Shown here piece by piece: positions 19,697 through 28,172 of a stretch of 64,000 nt of DNA (its first letter is position 1; the number at the start of each line of letters is the position of its first letter). The position numbers and the translations under genes were made by a program. The notes beneath the pieces were generated by a model. It was not told the origin of the DNA, ran no database searches, and saw only the letters and a program-made list of their open reading frames with translations. This DNA is from Comamonas sp. (GTDB lineage Bacteria > Pseudomonadota > Gammaproteobacteria > Burkholderiales > Burkholderiaceae_C). Location: assembly GCA_028690035.1 (NCBI GenBank), contig JAQVCA010000004.1:62001-126000 (forward strand). The letters run 5' to 3'.

Positions 19697-22069
19697 TTAG
19701 TCGTAATTGCTAAAGCGGCTGGGGGCACTGCTGGGCTGGCTGTGCAACGGCTGATAGCCGGGTACATGCTCACGCAGGCTGGCCAGCGGGTTGGCGCCCA
19801 GGCTCAGGCGCGAGAAGCCCACCAACTCCAGCTGAAACAGCAGGCGCGTGTTGGAGCGCGAGATGCTGTTTTGCAGGCGCTCCAGCACCACGCGGCCCAC
19901 CCAGCAGCAGCCGTCAAATTCCACGCCCACGATGGTATCGACCATCTTGCGGTCGTACATGCTGTAGTTCAGGCGCCCGACGCTGTACCAACGCCCCTGC
20001 GCCGACTGCGTCAGCGGCCACTGCCAGCCCAGCTCCACCTGCTCGCTGCCCTGGTTGGCAATCGGGCTGGTGTTTTCGCGCTGCAGGCGGTAGGCGGCGC
20101 TGACCACACGGAACGGCCCGGGGTGGTAACGCCCGCTGACCGTGGTGCGCGTGGTGCGCTGGATGTCGCGGTTGTACTGCACCAGGCCATCGGCGCTCCA
20201 GCGCTGGCCCCAGGTAAAGCCGGCGCCCAGCAGGATGTCAGACCAGCCCTGGGTGCCCGGGGCGTCGTAGCCCAGGGTGGTGCGCTGGTCGTCCAGGCGC
20301 AGGCGCTGGGCAATGCCCAGGCGCGCCACTTCGGCGCCGGTGTCGGCCTGCAGGAAGCGCGTGGTCAGGCCCAGGGTGACCATGTGGTTGTCGGCGATGC
20401 GATCACGCCCGGTGTAGCTGTTTTCGCTGTAGATGCTGGCCAGGTTGAAGTCCGACAGCGCGGTGTCGTACAGCGGCAGCATGGACTGGTCGCGGTGCGG
20501 CGTGTAGGTGTAAAAGGCGCGCGGCTCTAGGGTCTGCACATAGCTGCGCCCGCGCACCTGGGCGGGGCGCTCAAAAATCAGGCCGCTGTCCAGACTGAAG
20601 GTGGGCAGCGCCAACGAATGGGTGCGACTGCGCCCCAGCAGCTCGTTGTCCATCCGGTAATTGGCCGTATGCAGCTTGAGCTTGGGCGTGATGAAGCCAC
20701 CCGGGCGCAGAAACGGGCGGCTGACCTGAGCTGCCCAGTAGCTGCGCTGGCCGTTGTCCACATGCTCGCGTCCGTCGATGGTGCTGGCGCGAAAGCGCGT
20801 GGTGTCGGCTTCCATGTGCCAATCCAGCCCCCAGGCATTGCGCAGTTCTTGCGGGCTGTAGCGCCACTGCAACTGCGGCAGGCGGTCAAAGGGCGGGGCA
20901 ATCGGGGCATCCACGTCCTGCAGGGTTTGCCATTGCTGCGCGCGCGCCAGCAGCTGGTGACCGTTGCGGCCCCAAGTCAGGGTGCCGTGGCTTTCGAGGA
21001 GGCGATCTTCCTTCAGGCCGGTGCTGTTAAGCAGCGAAAAATCGCGCCAGTAGTTGTGGTCGCTGACGCGGTGCAGCTTCACATCGGCGTTCAAGCCCGG
21101 CAACCAGCTGGACAGGTTGGCCTGGGTGCGCCAGGCGTACGACCAGCGGTCGCGGTCGCGCAGCCGGTCGTTGGGCATGTAGCTCAGGTTGAGGTCGCCG
21201 CGGTAGTCGCGCTCCAGATAGCGAAACTCCGTGCCCAGCATAACGCCGCGCTTGCTCATCAGCGTGGGGGTGATGGTGGCATCGCGGTTGGGTGCGATGT
21301 TCCAGTAATAGGGCTGGGCGTACTCCACGCCGCTGACGCTGTCGATACCAATCGTGGGCGGCAGCAGCCCGGACTTGCGCTGGTCCGACAGCGGAAAGCT
21401 CACCACCGGCACCGGCAGGATGGGCACGTCCTTGAACTTGAGCACCCCGCCATAGGCCACGCCCGTGTCGGTGGCGCGATCGAGCTCCATGCGCTCGGCC
21501 TGCAGCACCCAGTCGGGCGCCCAGCTGGTACTGTCGTCGCGCTGGCAGGTGGTGTAGGTGGCCTGGTGGATCGTGGTGCGCTCGCGGCTGAAAAACTGCA
21601 CGCGCTGCGCATCGCCGTGGCCCTGGGTGTCCAGAAACTGGTACGTGGCCTCGGTGAAATCACCCTGAAAAGCATCGACCTGCAGCTGCAGCTGCGTGCC
21701 CTGGTAAATGTTGCCACCCCGGTTGATGTGCACATTGCCCTGCGCGGTCACCGTGTCGTTGGCCACGGTGTACTCGGCCTGTTCGGCGCGAATGACGGTG
21801 TCGCCCCGGCGCAACTCGACCTGGCCCTGCAACTGGGCACGCAGATCGGTCTGGCCTTCAAAACGGTCGGCCGCCAGATAGACCGGCAGCTGGCTGCGCG
21901 CATGGGCAGGAATTTCCTCTTGCAAACGCACGCTGGGTTGCAGCTGCAGCGGGGGAAGGGGGGCGTCCCATGCGCTGGGCAGCGGCTGTGCCCATGCCGC
22001 TGGCAGGGCGCAGACCAAGGCCAGCAGACGCACGGCAGGCAAAGGCTGGGGGAGCGGACGGACAAGCAC
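19697..22069 (-). CDS. lptD: LPS-assembly outer membrane protein LptD
   Basis: LptD forms the outer-membrane beta-barrel that, with LptE, inserts LPS into the outer leaflet. The 790-residue protein has a signal peptide (LLALVCALPAAWAQ), an OstA/LptA-like beta-jellyroll (about residues 60-200, with VTAQGNVHINRGGNIYQG), and the barrel. The cysteines needed for the structural disulphides are present: YTTCQRDD in the jellyroll and FDGCCWVG near the C-terminus. A GTG is the best start; no clear Shine-Dalgarno. It is divergent from amgK, with about 100 bp between. Confidence 0.95.
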   Translation of the reverse strand: MLVRPLPQPLPAVRLLALVCALPAAWAQPLPSAWDAPLPPLQLQPSVRLQEEIPAHARSQLPVYLAADRFEGQTDLRAQLQGQVELRRGDTVIRAEQAEYTVANDTVTAQGNVHINRGGNIYQGTQLQLQVDAFQGDFTEATYQFLDTQGHGDAQRVQFFSRERTTIHQATYTTCQRDDSTSWAPDWVLQAERMELDRATDTGVAYGGVLKFKDVPILPVPVVSFPLSDQRKSGLLPPTIGIDSVSGVEYAQPYYWNIAPNRDATITPTLMSKRGVMLGTEFRYLERDYRGDLNLSYMPNDRLRDRDRWSYAWRTQANLSSWLPGLNADVKLHRVSDHNYWRDFSLLNSTGLKEDRLLESHGTLTWGRNGHQLLARAQQWQTLQDVDAPIAPPFDRLPQLQWRYSPQELRNAWGLDWHMEADTTRFRASTIDGREHVDNGQRSYWAAQVSRPFLRPGGFITPKLKLHTANYRMDNELLGRSRTHSLALPTFSLDSGLIFERPAQVRGRSYVQTLEPRAFYTYTPHRDQSMLPLYDTALSDFNLASIYSENSYTGRDRIADNHMVTLGLTTRFLQADTGAEVARLGIAQRLRLDDQRTTLGYDAPGTQGWSDILLGAGFTWGQRWSADGLVQYNRDIQRTTRTTVSGRYHPGPFRVVSAAYRLQRENTSPIANQGSEQVELGWQWPLTQSAQGRWYSVGRLNYSMYDRKMVDTIVGVEFDGCCWVGRVVLERLQNSISRSNTRLLFQLELVGFSRLSLGANPLASLREHVPGYQPLHSQPSSAPSRFSNYD

Positions 22070-22173
22070 GGTACAGAGTCAGTGGGTAAGCGCTGGGGGC
22101 GGCAGCTGGGTGGGTGAAACGGCACAGACACACGCCCGGGGCGTGCCGGGCGGTTTGTAGAATCCGATTATCC

Positions 22174-23286
22174 ATGAGCGCAACCACCCCCCACCCCACA
22201 AATCCCCCATCGGTCGTGACCTGGGCCGATCCCGCCCGCGAGCAGGGCTTCACCCACTGGCTGGGCACCATCGCCCCAGCACAGGGGCTGCGGCCCCAGA
22301 GCCTGCGCCCGGCTTCGGCCGATGCCAGCTTTCGGCGCTACCTGCGCATCGATACGATCGACGGCAGCAGCCGCATCGTCATGGATGCGCCGCCCGACAA
22401 GGAAAACTGCCGCCCCTTTGTGCAGGTGCAGGCGCTGATGCAGGCGGCGGGCCTGCGCGTGCCCGACATCCTGGCCTGGGACGAGGCGCAGGGCTTCATG
22501 CTGCTCTCGGACGTGGGCACGCAAACGCTGATTGAAATTTTGGACGAAAGCCGCCCCGAGGACGCCCAGGCCTGGTACCGCCACGCCAGCGACCTGCTCT
22601 TGCAGTGGCAACGGGCCTCGCGCCCCGACGTGCTGCCCGCTTACGACGAGGCCCTGCTGCGCCGCGAGCTGCAGCTGTTTCCCGATTGGTACATCGCCCA
22701 GCACCGCCAGACCACGCTGGATGCGCAGCAAAGCGCCGTGCTGGCGCAGGCATTCGATCGCATCGTGGCAGAGAACCTGGCCGCGCCCAGCGTGTTTGTG
22801 CACCGCGACTTCATGACGCGCAACCTCATGGTGCCCGCCGACCCGCGCACCCAGCCGCTGGCGGTGCTCGATTTTCAGGACGCGGTCTATGGCCCCATCA
22901 CCTACGACATTGCCAGCCTGCTGCGCGATGCCTTCATCAGCTGGGACGAGGACTTTGTCATCGACATCACCGTGCGCTACTGGGAAAAGGCGCGCAAGGC
23001 CGGTTTGCTGGGTGCGGCCAGCGCCAGCGGCTGGGGCGCCGACTTTGGCGAGTTCTACCGCGCCGTCGAATGGATGGGCCTGCAGCGCCACCTGAAAGTG
23101 GCGGGCATCTTTGCGCGCCTGACGCTGCGCGATGGCAAGCCCAAGTACCTGGCCGATGCGCCGCGCTTTATCCACTACATCCGCAGCACCTGCAGCCGCT
23201 ACCGCGAGTTGGCGCCGCTGCTGCGCCTGATCGATCAGTTGGAAAACATCCAGCCACAGTTTGGCTTTGCCTACGGGCGCATGTAG
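22174..23286 (+). CDS. amgK: N-acetylmuramate/N-acetylglucosamine kinase AmgK
   Basis: An aminoglycoside-phosphotransferase-fold kinase that phosphorylates the anomeric hydroxyl of MurNAc and GlcNAc for peptidoglycan recycling, feeding MurU. The 370-residue protein has the N-terminal ASFRRYLRI nucleotide region, catalytic VHRDFMTRNLMV (Asp at about 212) and metal-binding AVLDFQDAVYGP (Asp at about 233). The identity rests on the family plus its position divergent from lptD, as in Pseudomonas, where murU follows directly. Here murU is about 16 kb away. The ATG at 22174 is preceded by TAGAAT ten bases upstream and no Shine-Dalgarno, suggesting a very short leader. Confidence 0.85.
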   Translation: MSATTPHPTNPPSVVTWADPAREQGFTHWLGTIAPAQGLRPQSLRPASADASFRRYLRIDTIDGSSRIVMDAPPDKENCRPFVQVQALMQAAGLRVPDILAWDEAQGFMLLSDVGTQTLIEILDESRPEDAQAWYRHASDLLLQWQRASRPDVLPAYDEALLRRELQLFPDWYIAQHRQTTLDAQQSAVLAQAFDRIVAENLAAPSVFVHRDFMTRNLMVPADPRTQPLAVLDFQDAVYGPITYDIASLLRDAFISWDEDFVIDITVRYWEKARKAGLLGAASASGWGADFGEFYRAVEWMGLQRHLKVAGIFARLTLRDGKPKYLADAPRFIHYIRSTCSRYRELAPLLRLIDQLENIQPQFGFAYGRM

Positions 23287-23305
23287 ATCCACCCGGTAAC
23301 CTATC

Positions 23306-23402
23306 AAAAAACATAGCTAGTTTCGCTATTTTTCAATGGGTTTCAGATATAAAACACCCTGAAATGTTGATTTCAAAGCGTAACCAGCTATAGTTTTTAT
23401 AC
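23306..23402. repeat. Dispersed hairpin repeat, copy 5
   Basis: Arms ACATAGCTAGTTTCGC and GCGTAACCAGCTATAGT with inner GGGTTTCAGAT and CCTGAAATGTTGATTTCAA. It follows amgK directly and precedes the chemosensory operon. Confidence 0.8.
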
Positions 23403-23521
23403 AACATACAAAAAACGGCCCACGGCTTCTGGCCGCTTGGTTGCGAGCGGGGTGCGCCGCTTTATAGTGCGGCGCTGCTGGCACAGCAAACAGGCCCACG
23501 GTGGGCGCAAGGTGGATGTAC

Positions 23522-25474
23522 ATGTTTCAGAAATTCGGGCTGTGGGCCAAGATCATGCTGGTGGTGGGCATTGCCATCGGCGGGGTGGGCGCGGCATTGA
23601 CGTTTACCAATCTGGCCAATCTGACGCGCTTGGTGCAGGCTGCCGAACGCAGCGCGCTCGATGCCCATCTGCAGGCGCTGCGCAGCAGCATCGCCGCCGA
23701 AAGCGGCACCGCCGAGCGCATGGCCGCGCTGGTGGCGGGCATGCCGCAGGTGCAAGACCTGCTGGCCAGCGGCGACCGCCAGGCCCTGGCCGCGTGGTTT
23801 GCCCCCGGCTTTGCCGCGCTCAACAGCCGCTATGGCGTGGAGCAGTTTCAGTTCCACACCCCGCCAGCGACGGCGTGGCTGCGCGTCCAGCAGCCCAGCC
23901 AGCATGGCGACGACCAGTCCAGCACGCACTTCACCGTGGTCGAGGCCAACCGCACCCAGCAACCGGTGCGTGGGCTGGAGTACAGCGAAGCTGGCCAGGG
24001 CCTGAGCATGCGCGGCGTGGTGCCGGTGCAGCGCCAGGGCCAGCACCTGGGCTCGGTGGAGTTTGGCATCGGCTTTGGTCAGGCCTTTTTTGACCAGTTC
24101 AAGCAGGACAACGGCGTCGATGTCGCGCTGTACCTGCCGGGCAAGAATCTGAGCGGTTTCGACACCCTGGCCTCCACCCTGGGCAAAGGCCCGCTGCTGG
24201 GCACCGAGGCACTGCAGATGGCCCTGGGCGGCCAGGTGCAAATGGAGCACCACACGCTCGATGGCCTGCCCGTGGCCGTCTATGCCGCGCCGGTGTACGA
24301 CGCCGCCAACCAGGCCGTGGGCGTGGTCGAGCTGGCCATGGATGCCAGCGCCTTCGTCGCCTCGCTGCAAAGCGCGCGCTGGACGGCGGTGATCGTTGGC
24401 GTGCTCTCCATCGTGCTGGGGCTGGCGCTGACGCAGTGGATCGCGCGCCACATCACCACACGCCTGCAGCAGGTCTCGCAAGGCGTGCAGCAGGTGGCCA
24501 CAGGCGACTTGAGCCGCCCCATCCACGCCGAAGGCTCGGACGAGGTCGCCGCCCTGGCGCGTGCCACCCAGGCCATGCAGGCCAAGCTGCACGCGCTGGT
24601 GCAGCAGGTCAGCGCCAATGCCGCGCAGGTCCACCGCGCCGCGTACAACATTGCCCAGGCGGTGCAGGGGCAGGCGGCCACCTCGACGCAGATGTCCTCC
24701 TCGGTGGCCGAGATCACCACCACCATGGAGGAGCTGTCGGCCTCGTCCACGCAGATTGCCGATCATTCGCGCTCGGTGGTCGATATCGCCAACCAGACGC
24801 TGGACGGCTCGCGCAAAGGCTCCGAGGCCATGCAAACCGTGCTGGGGCGCATGAACGACATCCGCACCGACAACCAGCACAGCCTGCAAGAGATCGTGGC
24901 GCTGGGTGCCAAATCCAAGCAGATCAGCAAGGTGATGGAGCTGATCAACACCGTGGCCGACCAGACCAAGCTGATTGCCTTCAACGCGGCGCTGGAAGCG
25001 TCCAGCGCGGGCGAGGCAGGCAAGCGCTTTTCCGTGGTGGCCGCTGAAATTCGCCGCCTGGCCGACAGCGTGACCGACTCCACGCGCGAAATTGAAACGC
25101 GCATTGGCGAGATCCAAGACTCCATCGCGCGCCTGGTCATCACCTCAGAAAAAGGCGCCACCGGCATCGAGGCGGGCATCTCGGCCAGCGCCCACGCTAC
25201 CGAGCGACTCAACGACATCGTCAGCGCCGCCAGCCAGACCAGTGGCGCGGCGCAGCAAATTTCGCTCTCCACCCAGCAGCAAAAAACCGCCAGCAGCCAG
25301 GTGGTGGTGGCGCTGCGCGAAATCGTCACCGCCAGCGCGCACACGGCGCAGTCGATCACGCAGATCTCCCAGGTCAGCCAAGAGATGACCGAGCTGTCCG
25401 CCCATCTGGATGCGCTGGTACACCAATTTAAACTCGGCACGGCCACAGCGCCCGAGCCTGCCACCAACACCTAA
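23522..25474 (+). CDS. Methyl-accepting chemotaxis protein of a Wsp-like system
   Basis: The 650-residue receptor has TM1 (about 8-30), a periplasmic cache-like sensor with VALYLPGKNLSGFDTLAST at about 205-223, TM2 (about 287-308), HAMP, and a long cytoplasmic coiled coil. The kinase-contact tip reads KLIAFNAALEASSAGEAG where flagellar receptors have NILALNAAVEAARAGE. This is inferred to be the receptor for the downstream CheA-GGDEF pathway, in the WspA position. No NWETF pentapeptide is found at the C-terminus. The ATG at 23522 is preceded by AAGGTGG; an ATG two codons earlier is possible. The ligand is unknown. Confidence 0.88.
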   Translation: MFQKFGLWAKIMLVVGIAIGGVGAALTFTNLANLTRLVQAAERSALDAHLQALRSSIAAESGTAERMAALVAGMPQVQDLLASGDRQALAAWFAPGFAALNSRYGVEQFQFHTPPATAWLRVQQPSQHGDDQSSTHFTVVEANRTQQPVRGLEYSEAGQGLSMRGVVPVQRQGQHLGSVEFGIGFGQAFFDQFKQDNGVDVALYLPGKNLSGFDTLASTLGKGPLLGTEALQMALGGQVQMEHHTLDGLPVAVYAAPVYDAANQAVGVVELAMDASAFVASLQSARWTAVIVGVLSIVLGLALTQWIARHITTRLQQVSQGVQQVATGDLSRPIHAEGSDEVAALARATQAMQAKLHALVQQVSANAAQVHRAAYNIAQAVQGQAATSTQMSSSVAEITTTMEELSASSTQIADHSRSVVDIANQTLDGSRKGSEAMQTVLGRMNDIRTDNQHSLQEIVALGAKSKQISKVMELINTVADQTKLIAFNAALEASSAGEAGKRFSVVAAEIRRLADSVTDSTREIETRIGEIQDSIARLVITSEKGATGIEAGISASAHATERLNDIVSAASQTSGAAQQISLSTQQQKTASSQVVVALREIVTASAHTAQSITQISQVSQEMTELSAHLDALVHQFKLGTATAPEPATNT

Positions 25475-25489
25475 ACGTCAGGAGTCCGC

Positions 25490-26608
25490 GTGCCGCCCGC
25501 AGCCCCCATCCGCGTACTGATTGCCGACGACAGCAGTCTGGTGCGCGGCCTGCTGCGCAGCATCCTGCAAACCCAGCCCGACATCGAGGTGGTGGGCGAA
25601 GCCACCAACGGCCAGCAGGCCATTGAGCTGACCGCCAGCCTGCGCCCGCATCTGGTCACCATGGACCTGGAGATGCCCGGTGTGGATGGCCTGCAGGCCA
25701 TTGAGGCCATCACGTGCAGCCGAGCGGTGCCCATCGTTGTGGTCAGCAGCGCCGCCGACGCCCTGCACGCGCTGCAAGCCGTGGAACATGGCGCGCTGGA
25801 GGTGATTGCCAAACCCGACACCAGCCCCGCATCCATGGCCGCCTTCGTCGCCAAAGTGCGCATGCTGGCCGGGGTGGCGGTGATCACGCGCCTGCGCCCG
25901 CGCACGTCCCCTGCGCCTGCGCCGTTGCTCACGTCGGCCAGCGGCGCCAGTCACGCCATGGGCACCTCTACCCCGGCGCCACATCCCTTGTCGGCACAAG
26001 CGCTGGGCTGGGCGCGCCGCCCCTCCTTTCCCTGGGTGTTTGCCATGGCGGCCAGCACCGGTGGGCCGCAGGTGCTGGCGCAGATTCTGCCTGGGCTGCC
26101 CGTAGGCTTTTCCTGCCCGGTGCTGGTAGCGCAGCATATCTCCGACGGTTTTGCCCAGGGCATGGTCGATTGGCTGGCCAGCCTGTGCCGCCTGCCGGTG
26201 CAGCTGGCACGCGAGGGCCAGACGCTGCAGCCGGGGATGATCTACATCGCCCCTTCTGAGCGCAATCTGGCCGTGACGCGCCAGGGCAACCTGCACCTGC
26301 CCCTGCGCGCCGACGGCGACCCCTACCACCCGCGCTGCGATGTGCTGCTGGAGGCCGTGGCCCAGGCCTTTGGTGCGCAGGCGGTGGGCATCGTGCTCAG
26401 TGGCATGGGTCACGACGGCGCAGCGGGCATGGCCGCAATTGCTGCCGCCGGAGGCCGCACTTGGGCGCAGGACGAGGCCAGCTCCCTCATCTTTGGCATG
26501 AACCAGATCGCCATTGCGCGCGGCGCCGTGCAGCAGGTGCTCGCGCCCAGCGCCATCTTGGCGCACATGTGTGCCCTAGGCGGCGCACAGGGGCCAGGAC
26601 ATGGTTAG
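25490..26608 (+). CDS. Protein-glutamate methylesterase CheB (WspF-like)
   Basis: Removes methyl groups from receptor glutamates to set adaptation. The receiver domain spans about residues 7-125 with phospho-Asp at about 59 (VTMDLEMPGVDG). The methylesterase domain spans about 180-365 with the Ser-His-Asp triad in AASTGGPQ (S about 189), AQHISDGFAQGM (H about 216) and GMGHDGAAGM (D about 309). In Wsp systems this protein (WspF) restrains the cyclase; its loss switches the pathway on. The start is a GTG with AGGAG six bases upstream, 15 bp after the receptor gene. It overlaps cheR by eight bases. Confidence 0.92.
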   Translation: MPPAAPIRVLIADDSSLVRGLLRSILQTQPDIEVVGEATNGQQAIELTASLRPHLVTMDLEMPGVDGLQAIEAITCSRAVPIVVVSSAADALHALQAVEHGALEVIAKPDTSPASMAAFVAKVRMLAGVAVITRLRPRTSPAPAPLLTSASGASHAMGTSTPAPHPLSAQALGWARRPSFPWVFAMAASTGGPQVLAQILPGLPVGFSCPVLVAQHISDGFAQGMVDWLASLCRLPVQLAREGQTLQPGMIYIAPSERNLAVTRQGNLHLPLRADGDPYHPRCDVLLEAVAQAFGAQAVGIVLSGMGHDGAAGMAAIAAAGGRTWAQDEASSLIFGMNQIAIARGAVQQVLAPSAILAHMCALGGAQGPGHG

Positions 26609-28169
26609 CGCCGTCGGGATCGCCCCCAACACAGGCGTGGCGCTGCCCCAGCTGACCGAGCTGCAACGCTGGGTGAAAGCGCGCTGCGGTCTGCAGTTTG
26701 AGGGCCAGGACGCGCCCAAGCTGCTGCGTGCCGTGCAGCAGCGCAGCCAGGCGCTGGGGCTGGCCATGGCGGCCTACCCCGCGCAAGTGATGCACGGCGC
26801 GCACAGCGACGCCGAGTTTCAGGAGCTGGTGAACCTGCTCACCATCAACGAGACGTATTTTTTCCGCGAATCCGAGCAAATCGACCTCCTGGTGCAGCGC
26901 ATCCTGCCGCGCCTGCTGGCGCGCAGCGGCGGCCACGAGCCCATCCGCATCCTCTCGGCGGGCTGCTCCACGGGCGAAGAGCCCTATTCCCTGGCCATGG
27001 CCCTGCTGGAGAAATACGGCGACGCCATGGCACGCTGGTTCACGCTGCTGGGCGCCGACATCGACAGCCACGCCCTGGGCAAGGCGCGCGCGGCCTGCTA
27101 CTCGGATTTTTCCTTTCGCGGCGTGCCCGCGCACATCCGCGCGCGCTACTTTGCCCCGCTGGCCAGCGGGGGCTGGCAGCTGCAGCCCCAGGTGCGCCAG
27201 CAGGTCACCTTCCACGAGCTGAACCTGCTCAGTGGCGCAGCACCCCAGGCGCTGCAACAGTGCGATGTGATCCTGTTTCGCAACGTCTCCATCTACTTCG
27301 ACACGCCCACGCGGCGCCAGATTCAAGCGCACCTGGCCGCGCTGCTCAAGCGCGATGGCATCGTCATGATCGGCACTGCCGAAACCCTGGCCAACGACCT
27401 GGGCGTGCTCACGCTGGTGGAAGAAGACGGCCTGTTCTACTTCACCAAGGGTGCGCCACCGCTGGCGCCACAGGCCCAGCCCCGGGTGCTGGCGCAGCCC
27501 TTGCCCAGCGCCACACCAGCGCCACCCGTGGCGCCGCGCCCGCTGACCTTGCCTGCGGGCTGGCAACCTGCGCCGCCCCCTGTCGTGGCGCCGCACCCCG
27601 CGTCCGCGTCCACCGTAGAGGACGCCGCCGCCACCAGCGCACTGGCCCAGGCACGAGAGGCACTGGGCGCGCAGCAGTACGCGCAGGCGCAAGCACTGCT
27701 CGAACCCCTGCTGGCACGCCAGCCTCAGCACACCGAGGCGCTGCTGCTCAAAGCCTATGCCCTGCTGGAGCGCAAAGACTTTGCCACCGCCCAGACGCTG
27801 GCCGAGCAGGTGCTGCAAGTGCAGCCCTGGTCGGTGGATGCCTGCGTGCTGCTGGGGCTGGCGACCAAGTGGGACGACGACCTGCCCGGTGCGGTGCGCT
27901 GGCTGCGCCAGGCCATCTATGCCGAGCACGCCTGTTGGCCTGCGCATTATTTTCTGGCCGATGTGCTGCGCAGCCAGGGCACGCCCGAAGCCCTGCAACA
28001 AGCCCAGCGCAGCTGGCGCGTGGTGCTGCAGCTGCTGGGCGCGCCCGCTGGGGCAGCGGCCCCGGTGGCCACCGGGTTGCGCTATCTGCCGCTGGAGCTG
28101 CCCGCTGGGCAGATTCGCTTTCTGTGCGAGCGCCACCTGCAACACAGTGCCACGAACCCGGGAAGCTGA
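26601..28169 (+). CDS. CheR-type receptor methyltransferase with TPR tail (WspC-like)
   Basis: Methylates receptor glutamates using SAM. The 522-residue protein has the CheR N domain, NLLTINETYFFRE (about residues 79-91), the SAM-binding SAGCSTGEEPYSLAM (about 116-130), and the conserved ILFRNVSIYFD. A proline/alanine-rich linker (about 285-340) joins a tetratricopeptide region (about 345-470, with ALLLKAYALLERKDFATA). The TPR extension is typical of WspC-like and other non-flagellar CheR proteins and may mediate contacts with the array. The ATG overlaps the cheB stop (ATGGTTAG), suggesting coupled translation. Confidence 0.9.
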   Translation: MVSAVGIAPNTGVALPQLTELQRWVKARCGLQFEGQDAPKLLRAVQQRSQALGLAMAAYPAQVMHGAHSDAEFQELVNLLTINETYFFRESEQIDLLVQRILPRLLARSGGHEPIRILSAGCSTGEEPYSLAMALLEKYGDAMARWFTLLGADIDSHALGKARAACYSDFSFRGVPAHIRARYFAPLASGGWQLQPQVRQQVTFHELNLLSGAAPQALQQCDVILFRNVSIYFDTPTRRQIQAHLAALLKRDGIVMIGTAETLANDLGVLTLVEEDGLFYFTKGAPPLAPQAQPRVLAQPLPSATPAPPVAPRPLTLPAGWQPAPPPVVAPHPASASTVEDAAATSALAQAREALGAQQYAQAQALLEPLLARQPQHTEALLLKAYALLERKDFATAQTLAEQVLQVQPWSVDACVLLGLATKWDDDLPGAVRWLRQAIYAEHACWPAHYFLADVLRSQGTPEALQQAQRSWRVVLQLLGAPAGAAAPVATGLRYLPLELPAGQIRFLCERHLQHSATNPGS

Positions 28170-28172
28170 CGC

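Noticed and set aside
23403..23521. Flagellar sigma-28 promoter for the chemosensory operon
   Set aside because: No TAAA-N15-GCCGATAA-like pair is found before the receptor gene.
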